Assembly (NCBI GenBank): GCA_949357655.1
Contig: CASHTG010000017.1
Location: forward strand, 1,922,001 to 1,986,000
Length of the DNA stretch: 64,000 bases
DNA from: Parascedosporium putredinis
Taxonomy: Eukaryota > Ascomycota > Sordariomycetes > Microascales > Microascaceae
Direction: 5' to 3'
Position 1 is the first letter of the stretch; every line of letters starts with the position of its first letter. Both the position numbers and the translations under genes were made by a program. The notes under the pieces were generated by a model that ran no database searches, was not told where the DNA came from, and saw only the letters and a program-made list of their open reading frames with translations. This document shows positions 40,645-51,604 of this stretch, piece after piece.

Positions 40645-40848
40645 ATGGACGTCGGTGCCATTGGAACTCTCGCCTTTGCCGGAGTCTGTCTCTTGTCCCT
40701 TGCAGCCGCCTGCATCGACTGGCTCCGCCAATGGTTCCCTCCCGCCCGCTCCGTGTCCAACGTCCAACCCTCTGTCCCCTCCTTTCGGCCAACCCCCTGT
40801 TCACTGGTTCCAGCGAAGCAAGGTTACACTCTCAACATAGGGCATTGA
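40645..40848 (+). CDS. Candidate small membrane protein, 67 aa, function unknown
   Basis: ATG at 40,645 opens a 67-codon frame with one hydrophobic segment near the N-terminus (about residues 5-26: IGTLAFAGVCLLSLAAACI then DWLRQW), followed by a Pro/Ser-rich tail. Third codon positions in the first half are mostly C or T (GTC, GCC, CTC, GTC, CTC, TCC), like the accepted genes here and unlike chance frames. A TATA-like element lies 119 bp upstream. The start codon overlaps the palindrome ATCAATTGAT (40,637-40,646). I do not recognise a family. It may be a first exon, a signal-anchored small protein or spurious; there is also a second open frame on the same strand. Confidence 0.35.
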   Translation: MDVGAIGTLAFAGVCLLSLAAACIDWLRQWFPPARSVSNVQPSVPSFRPTPCSLVPAKQGYTLNIGH

Positions 40849-42137
40849 GCACTTGAGGGCTCTGGAAAGCCAAAGGAAGAAGAGTTTTCCTTTCCCCCTT
40901 CTCCGTCCCACCGCTTCCCCTCTTCACACGTGTTCATCCAACAGAGATCAATTGACATCTCACTTTGCCAGGTTCACACATATCTAGCCTGACCAGGGTT
41001 CAACTGGTGCCATTTGGGAGGGGAGTTGCTGCTACTCGTTTAGCGTCCTCGTCATGAACCGGATCGGTATTTTGGTCTTCAAGAATACCGAACAAGAGGG
41101 GAGTGGGTTGACCCGGAGTAGGGAACAGGGCAGAGGGAAGATGGAAGGGGGTGGGGGTTTCCATCAATGTTGAGGGGAGGGGAGCTGACATTGGGCATCT
41201 ACCTCGGAACGACTACTATCTAATACTATATACACCATTTGGAGGGTAGACGTCTTGTTGTCGTGCTTTGCTTCAATGAGTACTACCCAGCAGCAAACAG
41301 TAAACCATGGCAACGTTGATGTGTTGGAAGGTCTTGGTAGTGAAATAAGGCAATAAGGACAGAAGATGGAGAAGAGAAAAGAGAAGAAATGGATAGATAA
41401 ATTTTCAGATGATAGCCACAGGAGGCAACATTCCCTTTGCGTCTTTTTGGGGAGCGAGGGTATTTCTCTTGCGATATGCACTGTCTGCTTTTCCAAGCCC
41501 CAGACTTCCCTTCAGTCTTTGCTTTGGATTCGTCTAAACAATTCAAGAAATGCAACATTATCGCGCCTTTATAAGTCTCACTGGACTTGGTCGCCCGATG
41601 GGAAGGGCATGGAATCACAACCGCCCCTCACCCGCCGAACCAGGGTTCTGGCCTCCCTCGCAGGGTAGCAGCACGTTTGAAGACGTGGCCCGCCCGTGCT
41701 ATCGATCCACCAGCATTGATGTAGTGGCCTGCCCTATCCTTGGGCTAAGTCTGACCGAGACATCAACCCCGAATGCCGTCTTCCTCCTTTCTTCCTTTCT
41801 TCTTTCTTTCGACGCAAGGGCTACATACCACTCTCTCTCTCTTCTCAGGCGTCTCCTGAAAGGGGAGGTGATACGAGAGGAGGGAAAGGTGCGGCAATAT
41901 AGGACCATCCTCCCAAACCCCTAAATGCCGTATATACATGTACGGCTTTGTAAATTGACAAAGGGGACAGCAAAGTGATGAAGGAAACAACACTTTGGCT
42001 GGGAAAATGTAAGAAAAGAGAGAGAGAGAGATGGAGCAAGTAAAGAGGTGAGAAGAGGGTGGGAGAATCAATAGGATCTAATCGCTTGTTCGGGGCTAAC
42101 CAATTCTTGCCGCATCTCCATCCCTGGTATTCCTGTG

Positions 42138-45023
42138 CTACACCTCCTCGTCTTCCCAGTCCTTCTCCTCAAACATTGGGCCCTTGCGTGCCCCGCTCAC
42201 CTCCAGCTTGGACAGGAATTCGGGGGAACCGTGGGGATATACTTTCTCTCCCTCTCACGGTTCATGCCTCCGAAACCGGCCCCGTAGCTCACTAGCATGT
42301 CCGTCACCGACGGTAGGGTGAACGGCAGCATCAGCGCCGGATCCAGGAGAAGGAGCTCCTGCGGCTCGTCATCACTGTCCTCCTCGAACCCGGCTATGTT
42401 GTCGGACGGCCTGTCCCCAGCCCCAGCCCCCGGCCCCCGCTTCGGATGGTGGCGCCAGTGTCTGCTGTCCGTTAGACGCCTTGGTCGGCGTCGGTGGCGC
42501 ACTGCTCCCCGGAGGTCGGCTGCGGCGCTTCTCGCGCTGTAGCGCATGCTCCGCCTGTATAGCTTCCAAGTATTTGATAGCACTTTTGGGCAGGCCCTTC
42601 TCTCCCACCTCAGGCCGGTAGCGCCGGGCCGCGTGGAGGAGCTGCTGCGGCGTAAGTCGCTTGAGTTGTTGCAGCGTGCCCACCAGGGCCTCGAGGTCGT
42701 CCGCGCCGAGCGAGGAGAAACACTGCAGCCACTGCAGGAGCTGAATGACGGGTTCCAGGTGCCGCCTCGCTGACTCCATTGTCGGCTCGCCTGACGCCTT
42801 GATGTCACCCCCTCGTAGTGCTCGGGCTGCCGGTTGTTGGTGCGCGCCCAGTCCTCTAGAATAGAGATGTTCATACGGATCTGCATAGCTTTCGTCCGAG
42901 CCAAGTATTTCCGATTCGACATGACGCGGTTGAAGAGCTCTGCGCCGAGCCAATATACGAGCTGCGACACGATTTGGGCCGTGATTACGGAGTGAATGTC
43001 GTAGAGGTCCAGCACAAAGAGTGTCGAGGAGAGGAGCGATGTGACATTGCGCGGCGCCGGCTTCGCCCGCTGCTTGGGGAAGGCGGGCGGAACCGCTTTT
43101 CAATGGGCTCCTCCTTGACCTGGGCTTTCCGCTTGAAGATCTTCCACTCGTTTTGAAATGTAATGTCCTCGAAGCCCGGTATCGTCTCATGATCCAGCAT
43201 CGCCACGTCTAGAACCTTGTCCATGCGCCTCTCAGCGTCCCGGACGATAAGTATGAAGATCTCGTTGATCAGTTCCGCCAGCTGTGCCTGGAACTCTGCC
43301 GTGGCCTCGACGAGTCCCACATCCTTCTTCAAGTAGTGTAGCAGTAACGTAGCGTTAGACATCCAGAAGGCGAGAATCGTCATGTCCCACTGGTATGTTT
43401 CCACCACATCGTTGATCTTATCCATGGCTGTCACCAAAAACTTCTCGAGAAGCTCCGGGCTAGCGTGGTAATGCGCATATCGTGCGGAAAGAAACATCAT
43501 GTTGGCGGGAACGGGCTTCTGCGAAGGTGAGCGCTGAGGGGTCATCTTGGTGATGACAATATCCAAGATGGCATCTAATTCTGATTCTTGAAAGACAAAC
43601 ATTTGATCGTGAGTGCACCGTGTCCAGTCAAACTCTTGTTGCTCTTCTTCAAACTCGTCGACGGGCTATGCAATACGTTAGATAAAAGTCTTGTGCAAAA
43701 GGATCGTGGTCGAAGGTGCCGAGGTTAAAAAGAAGCTTGGGTGCCCAGTAATCGTGAGCCGGAAATTGTGGCAGGCACTCACCTCAGGCTGGTCATCCAT
43801 TCCCACATTTCCCAAGTCCACCTCCAGATCGCGAGCACTGTCCATCATTAACCGGGTGCGCATCTCTTGCGCCGCCATTTCCTCTTCAAAACGGTCTTGG
43901 GAGAACCCCGGTTGGTAAAGTCGTCTGTCACGCCAGCGGTTCCGAGGTTATACCCGCTATCGTGAAGATAGTAGGACATATCGCTATCAGGGGTACGAAA
44001 TCAATGGCGGTCCGGCCCGTGGACGTCTTTTGCTCGGCAGAGGCGCCGTGGTCGAGAAGCATCTTTGCGATGCTCTTGTGGCGATTCGTCATCGCCCACA
44101 TTAGGGCGGTCCACTGGTTACGGTCTTGCTTATCGACGTCGGCGCCAGCATCAACCAGGGCTTGGACTACACTCTCATGGCCCTAGAGTAGCGATATTGG
44201 TCAGCGATTCCGGAAGCGGGAATGTATCTAGGAAAGACCCTCGCGAAAATGAAAAAATGAAAACCGCAAGTAACAGAGGACAGAGCATAGAGCGGAACCA
44301 AAGGGCAAGGAAACGTGGTAAACATACAAAGCAACTGGCGTAGATCAGAGCCGGCGTTCCGTCCTCATCGGGGCCGTTGATATCCACAAAATCCCGCGCC
44401 TTGCCCCCGAGTATTTTTGTATCCTCTCCACATCGCCGTTGCTCGCAGCCATGTTTAAGGACTTTTGCAGCATCTCCCTCTTCTTTTCATCGGGGACCTT
44501 TTCGTCGGCGGCAATGGTATCTTCGTCACCAAAGCCTGGATCGGCAGAGTGCGCCGCCTGAGCGGCCAGCATCTCCATTAGCCTCGCCTCGTTACTTATG
44601 GGACTGCGTAGGTCGTCATCGATGTAGTTCCTATCGTCCAGGGACAGGTCGCCAAAGTCCAAAGGTTTCGCTAGCATAGGTGAAGTAAGGAATTGTGATT
44701 GTCCTAAAAGAGGTCAAGAAAATGTGCAAGGAGCACACGTCGTTGTTAGCATCCCATTTGCTGATCTCAGAGCAACCTGAACCTTCGACCCCCTCTATTC
44801 GTCTTGAAACAGGCGTTCCGCTTGCCGGTGCCACCTGTCCGGACGAGAAAAGAGGAGGGGAGCAGTCAAACGCACCTTGCCACCCGTCATACATCTCTGT
44901 TTCGGGCATCAGCTCGGTCCGTACTATCCTCCGGTCATTGAGCGACTTGGGCAAGTCGTCCGGGAGGGTGACTGATTTCTTCCCGCCACCGTCTCCGCCG
45001 CCATCGAGAGCACCCAGATCCAT
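42138..45023 (-). CDS. Ankyrin-repeat and DIL (dilute)-domain protein
   Basis: The DIL domain is best known from myosin V tails, where it binds cargo adaptors; this fungal family carries it without a motor and with ankyrin repeats, so a role in polarised transport or actin-linked trafficking is inferred. Start at ATG 45,023 (MDLGALDGGG); an in-frame ATG at 45,041 is possible. Introns: 44,671-44,875, 44,183-44,327 and 43,666-43,782, all GT-AG with clear donors. Ankyrin repeats occupy about residues 120-225 (DGTPALIYASCF, then ALVDAGADV, then GRTAIDFV). The DIL region covers about residues 310-640 (SNATLLLHYLKKD, then NISILEDWA). The C-terminus ends GPMFEEKDWEDEEV and stops at 42,138. Missing bases at T5 44,414-44,418, G4 43,990-43,993, A3 43,917-43,919, G4 43,076-43,079, C5 42,808-42,812 and G5 42,222-42,226 (plus-strand letters), and one ambiguous site at 42,427-42,438, split the frame; the corrected protein is about 808 aa. 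Confidence 0.88.
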
Positions 45024-46026
45024 GGTTGGAATTAGGGGCAAAGAGAGGGGGGGGAGATGGAGGAGGGGAGGAGTAATTCGTGGTTGGAAGCTCCTCTTTC
45101 AAGACATGAGGCTTCGTGGTCTCGGGTTTGGCGGGGTGCCGATTTGACGGATGGGTTCCGTTCGCTGGCCGGGTTTCCCCCTTTTACACTGTCTGGACGC
45201 CTAATTCAGAGTCGCCAGAGGCGTCTCGAGTTTGGCTCTCTGTTTCCCCTGAGTTCTGTGGTAGCTGCTGTACTCTATGCGTGGAAGAGAGGTGGTGAGC
45301 TTGATCGTCGGGCAATATTACGGTCGCGTGGGGTGCGCCGTCAGGCCAAAGTGTCGCAGTTGTGGTGGTAGGTGTGTGGTGTGTGTCGTGGTGGCAAAGC
45401 CCATCAATCACTCAAATCAATTAGTTTGCAGTGATCATTTTGAGGTACATAGGAAAAGACCACTGGAGGAAGCAACGACATCACTATTATTCCCACGGAG
45501 AATGGTGGAGTGTTCAGCCACAGAATTTGGTGGATCTATTGTGGCTTGGGGCCAAGAGGAGGGGTACCGTGTTCCCACAAAAAAGTCGCGCTAACGAATG
45601 AGGTGCCTGAGAACATTCAGTTGTTAGCTTGGCTCACGAGCTCGAGAACATCCACCTTCGATGTAATAAGCAAAACCCCAAGGAAGCATACTCCTGCCCA
45701 ACTTGGATCCTCTGCCAGCCACAGTTCACCCCGCCGATGGGTTAGCTCTAACAATACACAACAATACTAATAGATCTATCGGGTCTACCTCTCAACTTCA
45801 AAGTGTGAATGTGGAACCCTAGAGGATTCTTAGCTGCTCCAGAATAGAGGAATAGCTGGACGATCTCAAAGGGTCTTGATTATTCGAGATTGTGGATATA
45901 TTGTTTTCATTCTCTTTTTTTCTTTATAGATCAACTAGATGTTATTTAAGGCACTAGAGCAAAGATGCCTCCCTCCTTATGCCAATTTTGGGAGCCCACT
46001 ATAGTCTCTGTCCTGTGATGGGTATT
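45024..46026 (-). other. Intergenic: DIL promoter and allantoicase 3' flank
   Basis: About 1 kb separates the DIL start from the allantoicase stop; both genes run leftwards. The part next to the DIL start is GA-rich on the plus strand (45,030-45,075), that is CT-rich on the sense strand. No other gene is seen; frames at 45,057-45,371 and 45,277-45,594 have no recognisable features. Confidence 0.5.
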
Positions 46027-47270
46027 CTATGACTTGATTTCCCTTGTTCCGTAGACTCGTAGCCTCTTCACCCCACCATCAGGAATGATGACGAGCTTTA
46101 CGTGCGTGACAGCTCCGGAGACGACGCCCTGCAGCACCTCAAACTCGTGTTCCACATCCGGGCCGCATTTGGCCGGCTCCAATATGGTTTCCCATGCCGC
46201 TTCGGGCCCAGGCTCCGAGGCGTGGTCCCAGCTGATGGCCTCGATCCGCACGGCAGGGAAAGTTGCCTCTAAAGTGCGCCGTGTCGACAACGACCTTCTG
46301 CACGAAGCCCGGGGCACCAAGTCGGACCACCACCCAGTCGGTGTGCCCCTTTGTTCGGGACCGCGCCGTCTCCCACCCGTCACCCATGTCCTTGCCTCTC
46401 CCGGGAAGCAGCAGGTTGTCCTTCTTACTAAAGTGCTGGTCGCTACAGGAGACAGCGACCGCGCCGTTCTGAGCCGCCGCGAGATCAATGACGGCGGCGG
46501 GGTCCTCGGGGAACACAGGGACGGCATCGCCGTAAACGCGGAACCGGGCAATGCCGCCGTCCGGGTACATGTTGAGTCTCACGTGCGTGTACTGCTTGCC
46601 CGTGGGGTTGAGGAGCTTCCAGCCAAACCGTTCCGAGGGCCCACATTCCTGGAACCCCAGAATCGTCTCCCACTTCCCTCTGTTACTCTTCCAAGATACC
46701 ACCTCGTCGTCGTCCTGGCTGAAGCACCCTTCCACCGAGATGGCAGGGGCGTGGTTTCCCGAGAAGAAGGCAGTGTCCACCTCAATGCCTTGCACCGTCC
46801 CCGAGGCGACTCCGAGGCGGATTATAACCCAGTCAAAGGTCTCTGGGTTGTGCCGCCTCGTCTCCCACCCGTCGTACCAGGCTCCGGTGTAAACCATCTT
46901 GCCCGGTTGCCTGATTGGCGGCGTGGGAGTGAGGAGGTTAGCGGCTTCGGCGAACCACTGGTCGGAATAGGCGAGCACCTTTCCTCCGATGGCTGTGGAC
47001 GCAAGCTCTATTCACGGGGAACAGGGCCGAGCAAAGATTGGCCGTGGGGTCAGCGAAATTCTAGTTCGGCAGGGCTTTCCGAAGAACCGGGGGTATCAGG
47101 ACCCGATGGAAAGGAGACAAGGCAAAAGGGGAGGCTTGAGGGGCGATTTTTATCAGCATAGGGTACCTACCGGTACAATGTGATCGAAAGGTGTTATCAA
47201 TGTCGCTTGCCGCCACGCGGATGACATCGACATTGTCAAGCGTGTAGGAGATGTCGTCTAGTACAGACAT
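46027..47270 (-). CDS. Allantoicase (allantoate amidinohydrolase, EC 3.5.3.4)
   Basis: Hydrolyses allantoate to ureidoglycolate and urea in purine catabolism, letting the fungus use purines as nitrogen source. Exon 1 (47,171-47,270) encodes MSVLDDISYTLDNVDVIRV and on to CT; a 163-nt intron 47,008-47,170 (donor GTAGGT, CGCTGACC branch, acceptor AATAG) is followed by exon 2, joined in phase as TELASTAIGGKV. The protein has the family's two tandem jelly-roll halves. The first half contains YDGWETRRHN, DWVIIRLG, VDTAFFSGNHAP and LNMYPDGGIARFRVYG. The second half repeats them as MGDGWETARSR, DWVVVRLG, VDTAHFRGNFP and IIPDGGVKRLRVYG. Length is about 360 aa, normal for the family. One frame change lies after FRGNFP near 46,255-46,270; it needs either two added bases or one removed. 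The upstream region has a UaY-type site and a GATA site. Confidence 0.95.
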
Positions 47271-47585
47271 GTTGACTTGGGTTCGCGTACGCTACGCAAG
47301 GCAAGAGTTCGCGGACAAAATGTGGTACCAAAAACCCCTTGAAAAAGTAGGAAAAGCTTGGAGGAAAAGTCCAAAGTATGATTGCACAGGAGTTGGCGAG
47401 GCAGGCAGAACAGGTTGATGATTAGTTTTGCGTTAAGGAGCTAGGATATGTGATACCACAAAGATTATAGTCATCCGGCAAGGAATGAAGAAGAGAGGGG
47501 ATGAAGTCCTGAGGGCGGAAAGGGGGAGAGTTGGGCATATGAATGCTCCGAGAATGTGTGGGCTTCCCAGGCCCGCATGGCCAAC

Positions 47586-47615
47586 GCCGACAGTCCATCG
47601 GCCGATGCCGACAGT
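47586..47615. promoter_or_regulatory. Candidate UaY/PCO-1 binding site upstream of allantoicase
   Basis: TCGG-N6-CCGA occurs exactly at 47,598-47,611, the consensus known for the Aspergillus nidulans purine-pathway activator UaY (Zn2Cys6; PCO-1 in Neurospora). It overlaps the 12-bp palindrome CATCGGCCGATG (47,596-47,607) and is framed by a direct repeat GCCGACAGT at 47,586-47,594 and 47,607-47,615, 21 bp apart. It lies 328-341 bp before the allantoicase ATG. Binding is an inference. Confidence 0.5.
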
Positions 47616-47660
47616 ACCCTCTGGGCCGAACACGCTTCAGGAGGACTTGGGTGGAGGTGG

Positions 47661-47666
47661 TGATAA
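47661..47666 (+). promoter_or_regulatory. GATA-factor site (TGATAA) near the UaY-type site
   Basis: TGATAA matches HGATAR, the target of the nitrogen regulators AreA/NIT2. It is 50 bp from the UaY-type site and about 391 bp before the allantoicase ATG. Other HGATAR matches are AGATAG at 47,771-47,776 and CGATAG at 48,088-48,093. Purine catabolic genes are known to need both regulators. Confidence 0.4.
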
Positions 47667-49582
47667 GGTCTGGGGCTCACTGCACCTCCCAAGGTGGGCC
47701 TTCCACGGGCGCTAGTCCGTGGACGGCGACAGTTGCCTGCCATTGCTAAGCCGATTGTTGGTGAGAGCAGAGATAGCGGCTATATGTACATAGATATTGA
47801 TCAAATTGGTGCCCGGGATTAGCTAATAAGCGTTGCCGGAGCCCAAAAAGCAGCCAATCTGCAACCGAGCTGGGGAGCAAGCGGTTGCTACCGGGGTAAT
47901 GTAATGCCCATGGATCCAACATTAGAACATCGAAACCAGAAGAGGCTTGAGCTGCTACCGACTCCGGTCGGGTTTTCAGTCCTTTGCAGCGAGCCCAACC
48001 GGGACATCTCCTGTGCTGTGTGCCCTGCCGCCAAGCCCTCTCAGCGAACGAAGGAGATATCGGCTCCAATCAGGTGGGTCCTCACTCCGATAGATGCATC
48101 GGGAATTTTCTTTTTCAGGGTCCGATCTCGTATTAATGCAATGGCGAACCAACTCCCCTCACAGAGATCCCATTTTCCCTCCACCCCAGCACTCTTGACT
48201 GTATAATTAGACGTGTTATTCAGTCTTCACATATTACTCGTCCTCCAACTTCGATTCTCTTTTTCTCTCTTGCTCTCTCCCCATCTCACCATGTTTTCCT
48301 CTTTTCGAAACACTGCCGCACAAAAGGGTAGATCACGAGATGCATAGGCGGTGCCAGCTCTCCACCCTGGGAAGAGAGAGGAGATGGACGTCAACGACCT
48401 AAATGACCATGCTTTCACACGTCTTCACCCCTAGATAATTTCCACACTCTCTCTATTGTCCGCGGCCCTTGCGTGGATTCAATGCACCCCGTTCTCTCGC
48501 AAGTACCAAAATATATTCATCATCGACCTTGTCCCGATAAACCAGCGGCAGAGAGGTTGACAGATTGTTTACATACTCTCAAGCTACAGTAATAGCCGCG
48601 GGAGGGGAAAGGACCCCCATAAGTTATTGATGACTAGAAGAGAGCTGGAGATCTTAAGCCGGGACTCCGGGGACTTCAAGTTCCTGTTGATTCTCACATG
48701 CAACTTTTACCCGGAATAAAATCATTCCAATTGATCCACCCATTGTCTCGCGGTGTGATGTGTGCTGAATGAATTGATGCTGCAGAGAGAAACAGTGGCT
48801 GATTCAGCCAACGAGAGGAAATGTGGTGCTCGATGCAGATTACAGGTGCCGCGTGCGCCCTCCAGCGCGGCCTCGGTGATGATCCCCTGCATTCTTGGGC
48901 CACTCAGGGGTGGCGAATTGTCAGCGCCGCCGTTTTTGTGCCACCCCTCCTGCCGTAGGCCAATTGAATCAAGCCCGCCAGGATGGGTGACGAACCTGGA
49001 GAATTGCGTCAACTAACCAAGACTCAATCCTGATCTTCTTTTCTTTTTCTTTTCGCACACTACCCTCCTCGGATAGGAGCTTGGAGCTTCTGGGAAGCTA
49101 GTGCCGAGGAAAAATCTCCACGGGCTACAACAACACCCACACTGCCCTCCCCTCCCCCTCCATCATTGCTTCCCAACCGCAGACCCCATCCTGCAATGCC
49201 TCAAGCTGCCGAGCAATTGAGCGTTAGACGATAGCGAAGCTAACAGAGCTTATTCATTGGATACAATCCCTATCGATACGTTAGCTTTCGTTCACTCCCT
49301 ATTTCTAGTTTTTCAAGTGCTTTTTTTCTTTCCAATCCCGCAGCTCCCGAAGAGCCTCCCGCATACGGGTTCCGTCACCAGTGTTTCTTTGGAACGGAAC
49401 TGGGAGTTGAGTAAGCTCCCTCAATAGTTCAGATCCCGAAGAGCTCGGGCCTTCTCCATATGGTTCAAGTTGTACGGAAAGGACAGGGTGCTAACCAGAC
49501 CATAGTTTTCGTCCTTCTTTCGCATACGAGAAGGGTGCTCAGAAAGTGTACAAAAACCCCATTGTCCCCTTTTGTTGAACAG

Positions 49583-50481
49583 ATGCCGTCCCCAGAGCTT
49601 CCGCAGGATCATCCTGCGCAAGAACCGGAAATGGAACCCCTTCTCGGAGAACCAAGGGCTGCCGGCGCACTTCAGCGTGAGGACTCTCCGATGCTCGCCA
49701 ACCTTTATATTGGTATGCGCCCACTCCAACGTGCTGTTCCAAACTCTTTTCTCGCGTTTCTCTCGTCTCCCGAAACCCCAACATGGGTAGCTTACAAGGC
49801 CTTGCCCGGTTTAACCTCCGTCTAAGACTGTGAAGGGCGCTAACTAGGGACCTCTAATTCCCTTTTCTAGGTACCGGTATCCTAGCCCAGCTCGGGGCCA
49901 TTATACTCTTCTCCGTGATTTGGGTGCACATACTCCGCCGTGACTGGGTTATCTTCTCTGGCCACCCCATCGCCATGTCGCTGGCGCTCTTGGCCATTAT
50001 CCAGTCTATCCTGATCCTTCAACCCACCCATACTCCCGGCCAGAAGCGCGCCGGCCAACGCGTCCACGCTATTCTTCACCTCGTCTCATTCATCTCCCTC
50101 CTCTCTGGAATTGTCATTATCGAGTACAACAAGCATGTCAACAACTTGGCCCATTTCCACTCTGCGCACGCCTACATCGGCGCCATCACCGCCACTGTCC
50201 TCCTCCTTCAGTACGCGGTCGGCTTTACTATGTGGGCTACTCCCGGTCTCTACGGATCCGTAGACCGCGCAAAGTCCATCTGGAAATACCACAGGTGGAG
50301 CGGCTATATCTCCCTTGTGCTCCTACTCACAACGGTTCTCAGCGCCGCGCAGATCCCTTTCGTTGGGAAGATCATTGGTATCCAGTTCTGGTGGGTTTTT
50401 GGCTTGAGCGTGCTGATTCTGTCGGGAATCGTTCCCAGGATTCACTTGTGGAAGCTGTTGGGCCAGGTCCGACGCCAATAA
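49583..50481 (+). CDS. Cytochrome b561-domain membrane protein
   Basis: A two-exon gene of 246 aa; exon 1 is 49,583-49,712 and exon 2 is 49,871-50,481, with a 158-nt intron (donor GTATGC, acceptor TTCTAG) joining in phase as LYIGTGIL. The cytosolic acidic N-terminus (about 40 residues) is followed by five to six membrane segments. Likely haem-ligand histidines are His75 (SGHP), His109/His113 (HAILH), His143 (HSAHAYIG) and His184 (HRWSGY), the usual four-helix b561 arrangement. It probably passes electrons across a membrane to reduce ferric iron or a radical acceptor; donor and location are not shown by sequence. There is no DOMON domain and no signal peptide. It is the only multi-hundred-base gene here with no frameshift. 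Ends CGC CAA TAA at 50,481. Confidence 0.88.
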
Positions 50482-51604
50482 ACCTGAACTAAACCGGTAC
50501 AAGCAATAGCCACCTCGAGGGTAATCTCGAGCATTGAGGGCGGGCAGCAAGGTGTTGCCAAACACCGGCGACCGTGCTCCACGTCAGCCCTGTACCAGCA
50601 GTTTACATGAAAGCAGTAAAACTGCGAAGACAACCCCGCCCATATGGTTTAAGATAGATGTCCATTGCTCAGAGCTTGTATGTGTTAGACACTAGCAACC
50701 TCTCAGGGTGTATAAGATAGGTAGAAAACGCAGGCCAGCGTAGTATATCAACAGACTTTCCATCCATCCATAACGGTACCCTCAAGGTGGGTCTCCGGGT
50801 ATTAGATTTCCCGCACATGCATTGGCACCATCCAGACAATACCTCCCTAAGGACCCTAGAACTATCTCCATCTACGTTGACCTTCACAAAGTATCTATCC
50901 ACATCAAGCTCTCTTCCTAGGTTTCAAGCTATAAGAGCCCTTACTCTCCAGGAAGTCTAGATGATTATCTAGAGGCCAGCTTCAGGCCCCTCCCCGCTTG
51001 GCTCAAAAGTCAATTCTCGACCTGGCTTCACGATATTCTCGCCAGCTTCGGTTTTCGCTTACCGTAGAGTCCCGCTTCTCGTACCTAGCTCCTCCTCTCA
51101 AACCAGGCAAGTTCTCTAAACAGGCGTATGACCAGGCCCGCTGCTTCCCAAAGTCGCGATCCGATCGTCTCCGGGGCCTTTACATGAATAGAGGCTATAC
51201 AATGCCATTGATATAAGGTCACCAGTTAACTCCAAGCCCTCTGTCGGTCGACTGTGTCTTGCCTCAAGCAAGATCCTTATAGCCTGCCTTAAAACGTATC
51301 CCCCTTCACGTTGTATGGACTGTAAGCCAAACCATTGTGGGGCATAGGTGCTGCGGCCGAGCCATGGAGCTCAATGGTCGTGATCCTAGATGTACACAAC
51401 GATCCTAAGCTTGAAAAGGAGTAAACACCTCCAGATCTCTAACTAGCGCGTCTCTTCCAGCCTTGTTGAGTAGCTAGTCTTACTCCCGAAGAATCCTCAC
51501 AATAGAGATGCAACATATCACTACGACTTGAGTAATGTGCCCCAGTCGCCGACCTTTTCTCATTCTCTAAAACGTATAGTTCTATAGCAGAGAGCACCAA
51601 TACG

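Larger units (their letters stand above)
32697..41942. repeat. Cluster of TACATGTA palindromic octamers
   Basis: Exact copies at 32,697, 32,813, 37,433, 37,757, 38,777, 39,112, 39,311 and 41,935 (8 bp each), with one more outside the cluster at 25,107-25,114. About one copy would be expected in the whole 64-kb window at even base composition, and none lies in a coding region. Function is unknown; it contains TGTA on both strands. Confidence 0.8.
31671..42137. other. 10-kb sparse region between the TBC and DIL genes
   Basis: Apart from one small candidate gene (40,645-40,848) no coding sequence is supported. The plus strand is CT-rich at 31,735-32,110 (with T19 at 31,820-31,838) and again at 35,430-35,690. 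The segment 38,500-39,420 is comparatively AT-rich and carries several ATCCAT/GATCC-type short inverted repeats and TACATGTA palindromes. A stem-loop with arms CCATCAAT/ATTGATGG sits at 34,381-34,409. The minus-strand CT-rich part near 41,760-42,070 probably belongs to the 3' flank of the DIL gene. No mobile-element protein is visible. Confidence 0.5.
47271..49582. other. Divergent intergenic region between allantoicase and cytochrome b561
   Basis: The two genes are transcribed away from each other across 2.3 kb. The left third carries the candidate purine/nitrogen control sites. The right part is CT-rich on the plus strand near 48,240-48,310 and 49,030-49,080, as expected before a rightward gene. 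No additional coding sequence is supported. Confidence 0.5.

Noticed and set aside
26155..47270. Interpreting the TBC, DIL and allantoicase frame breaks as pseudogenes
   Set aside because: Motifs and catalytic residues are intact in all three, and nearly every break is repaired by one base in a homopolymer; decay would not leave such a uniform pattern.
47445..47455. Two GATA cores close together (GGATAT and TGATAC) nearer the allantoicase start
   Set aside because: Neither matches the HGATAR consensus at both flanks; the canonical TGATAA at 47,661 was used instead.
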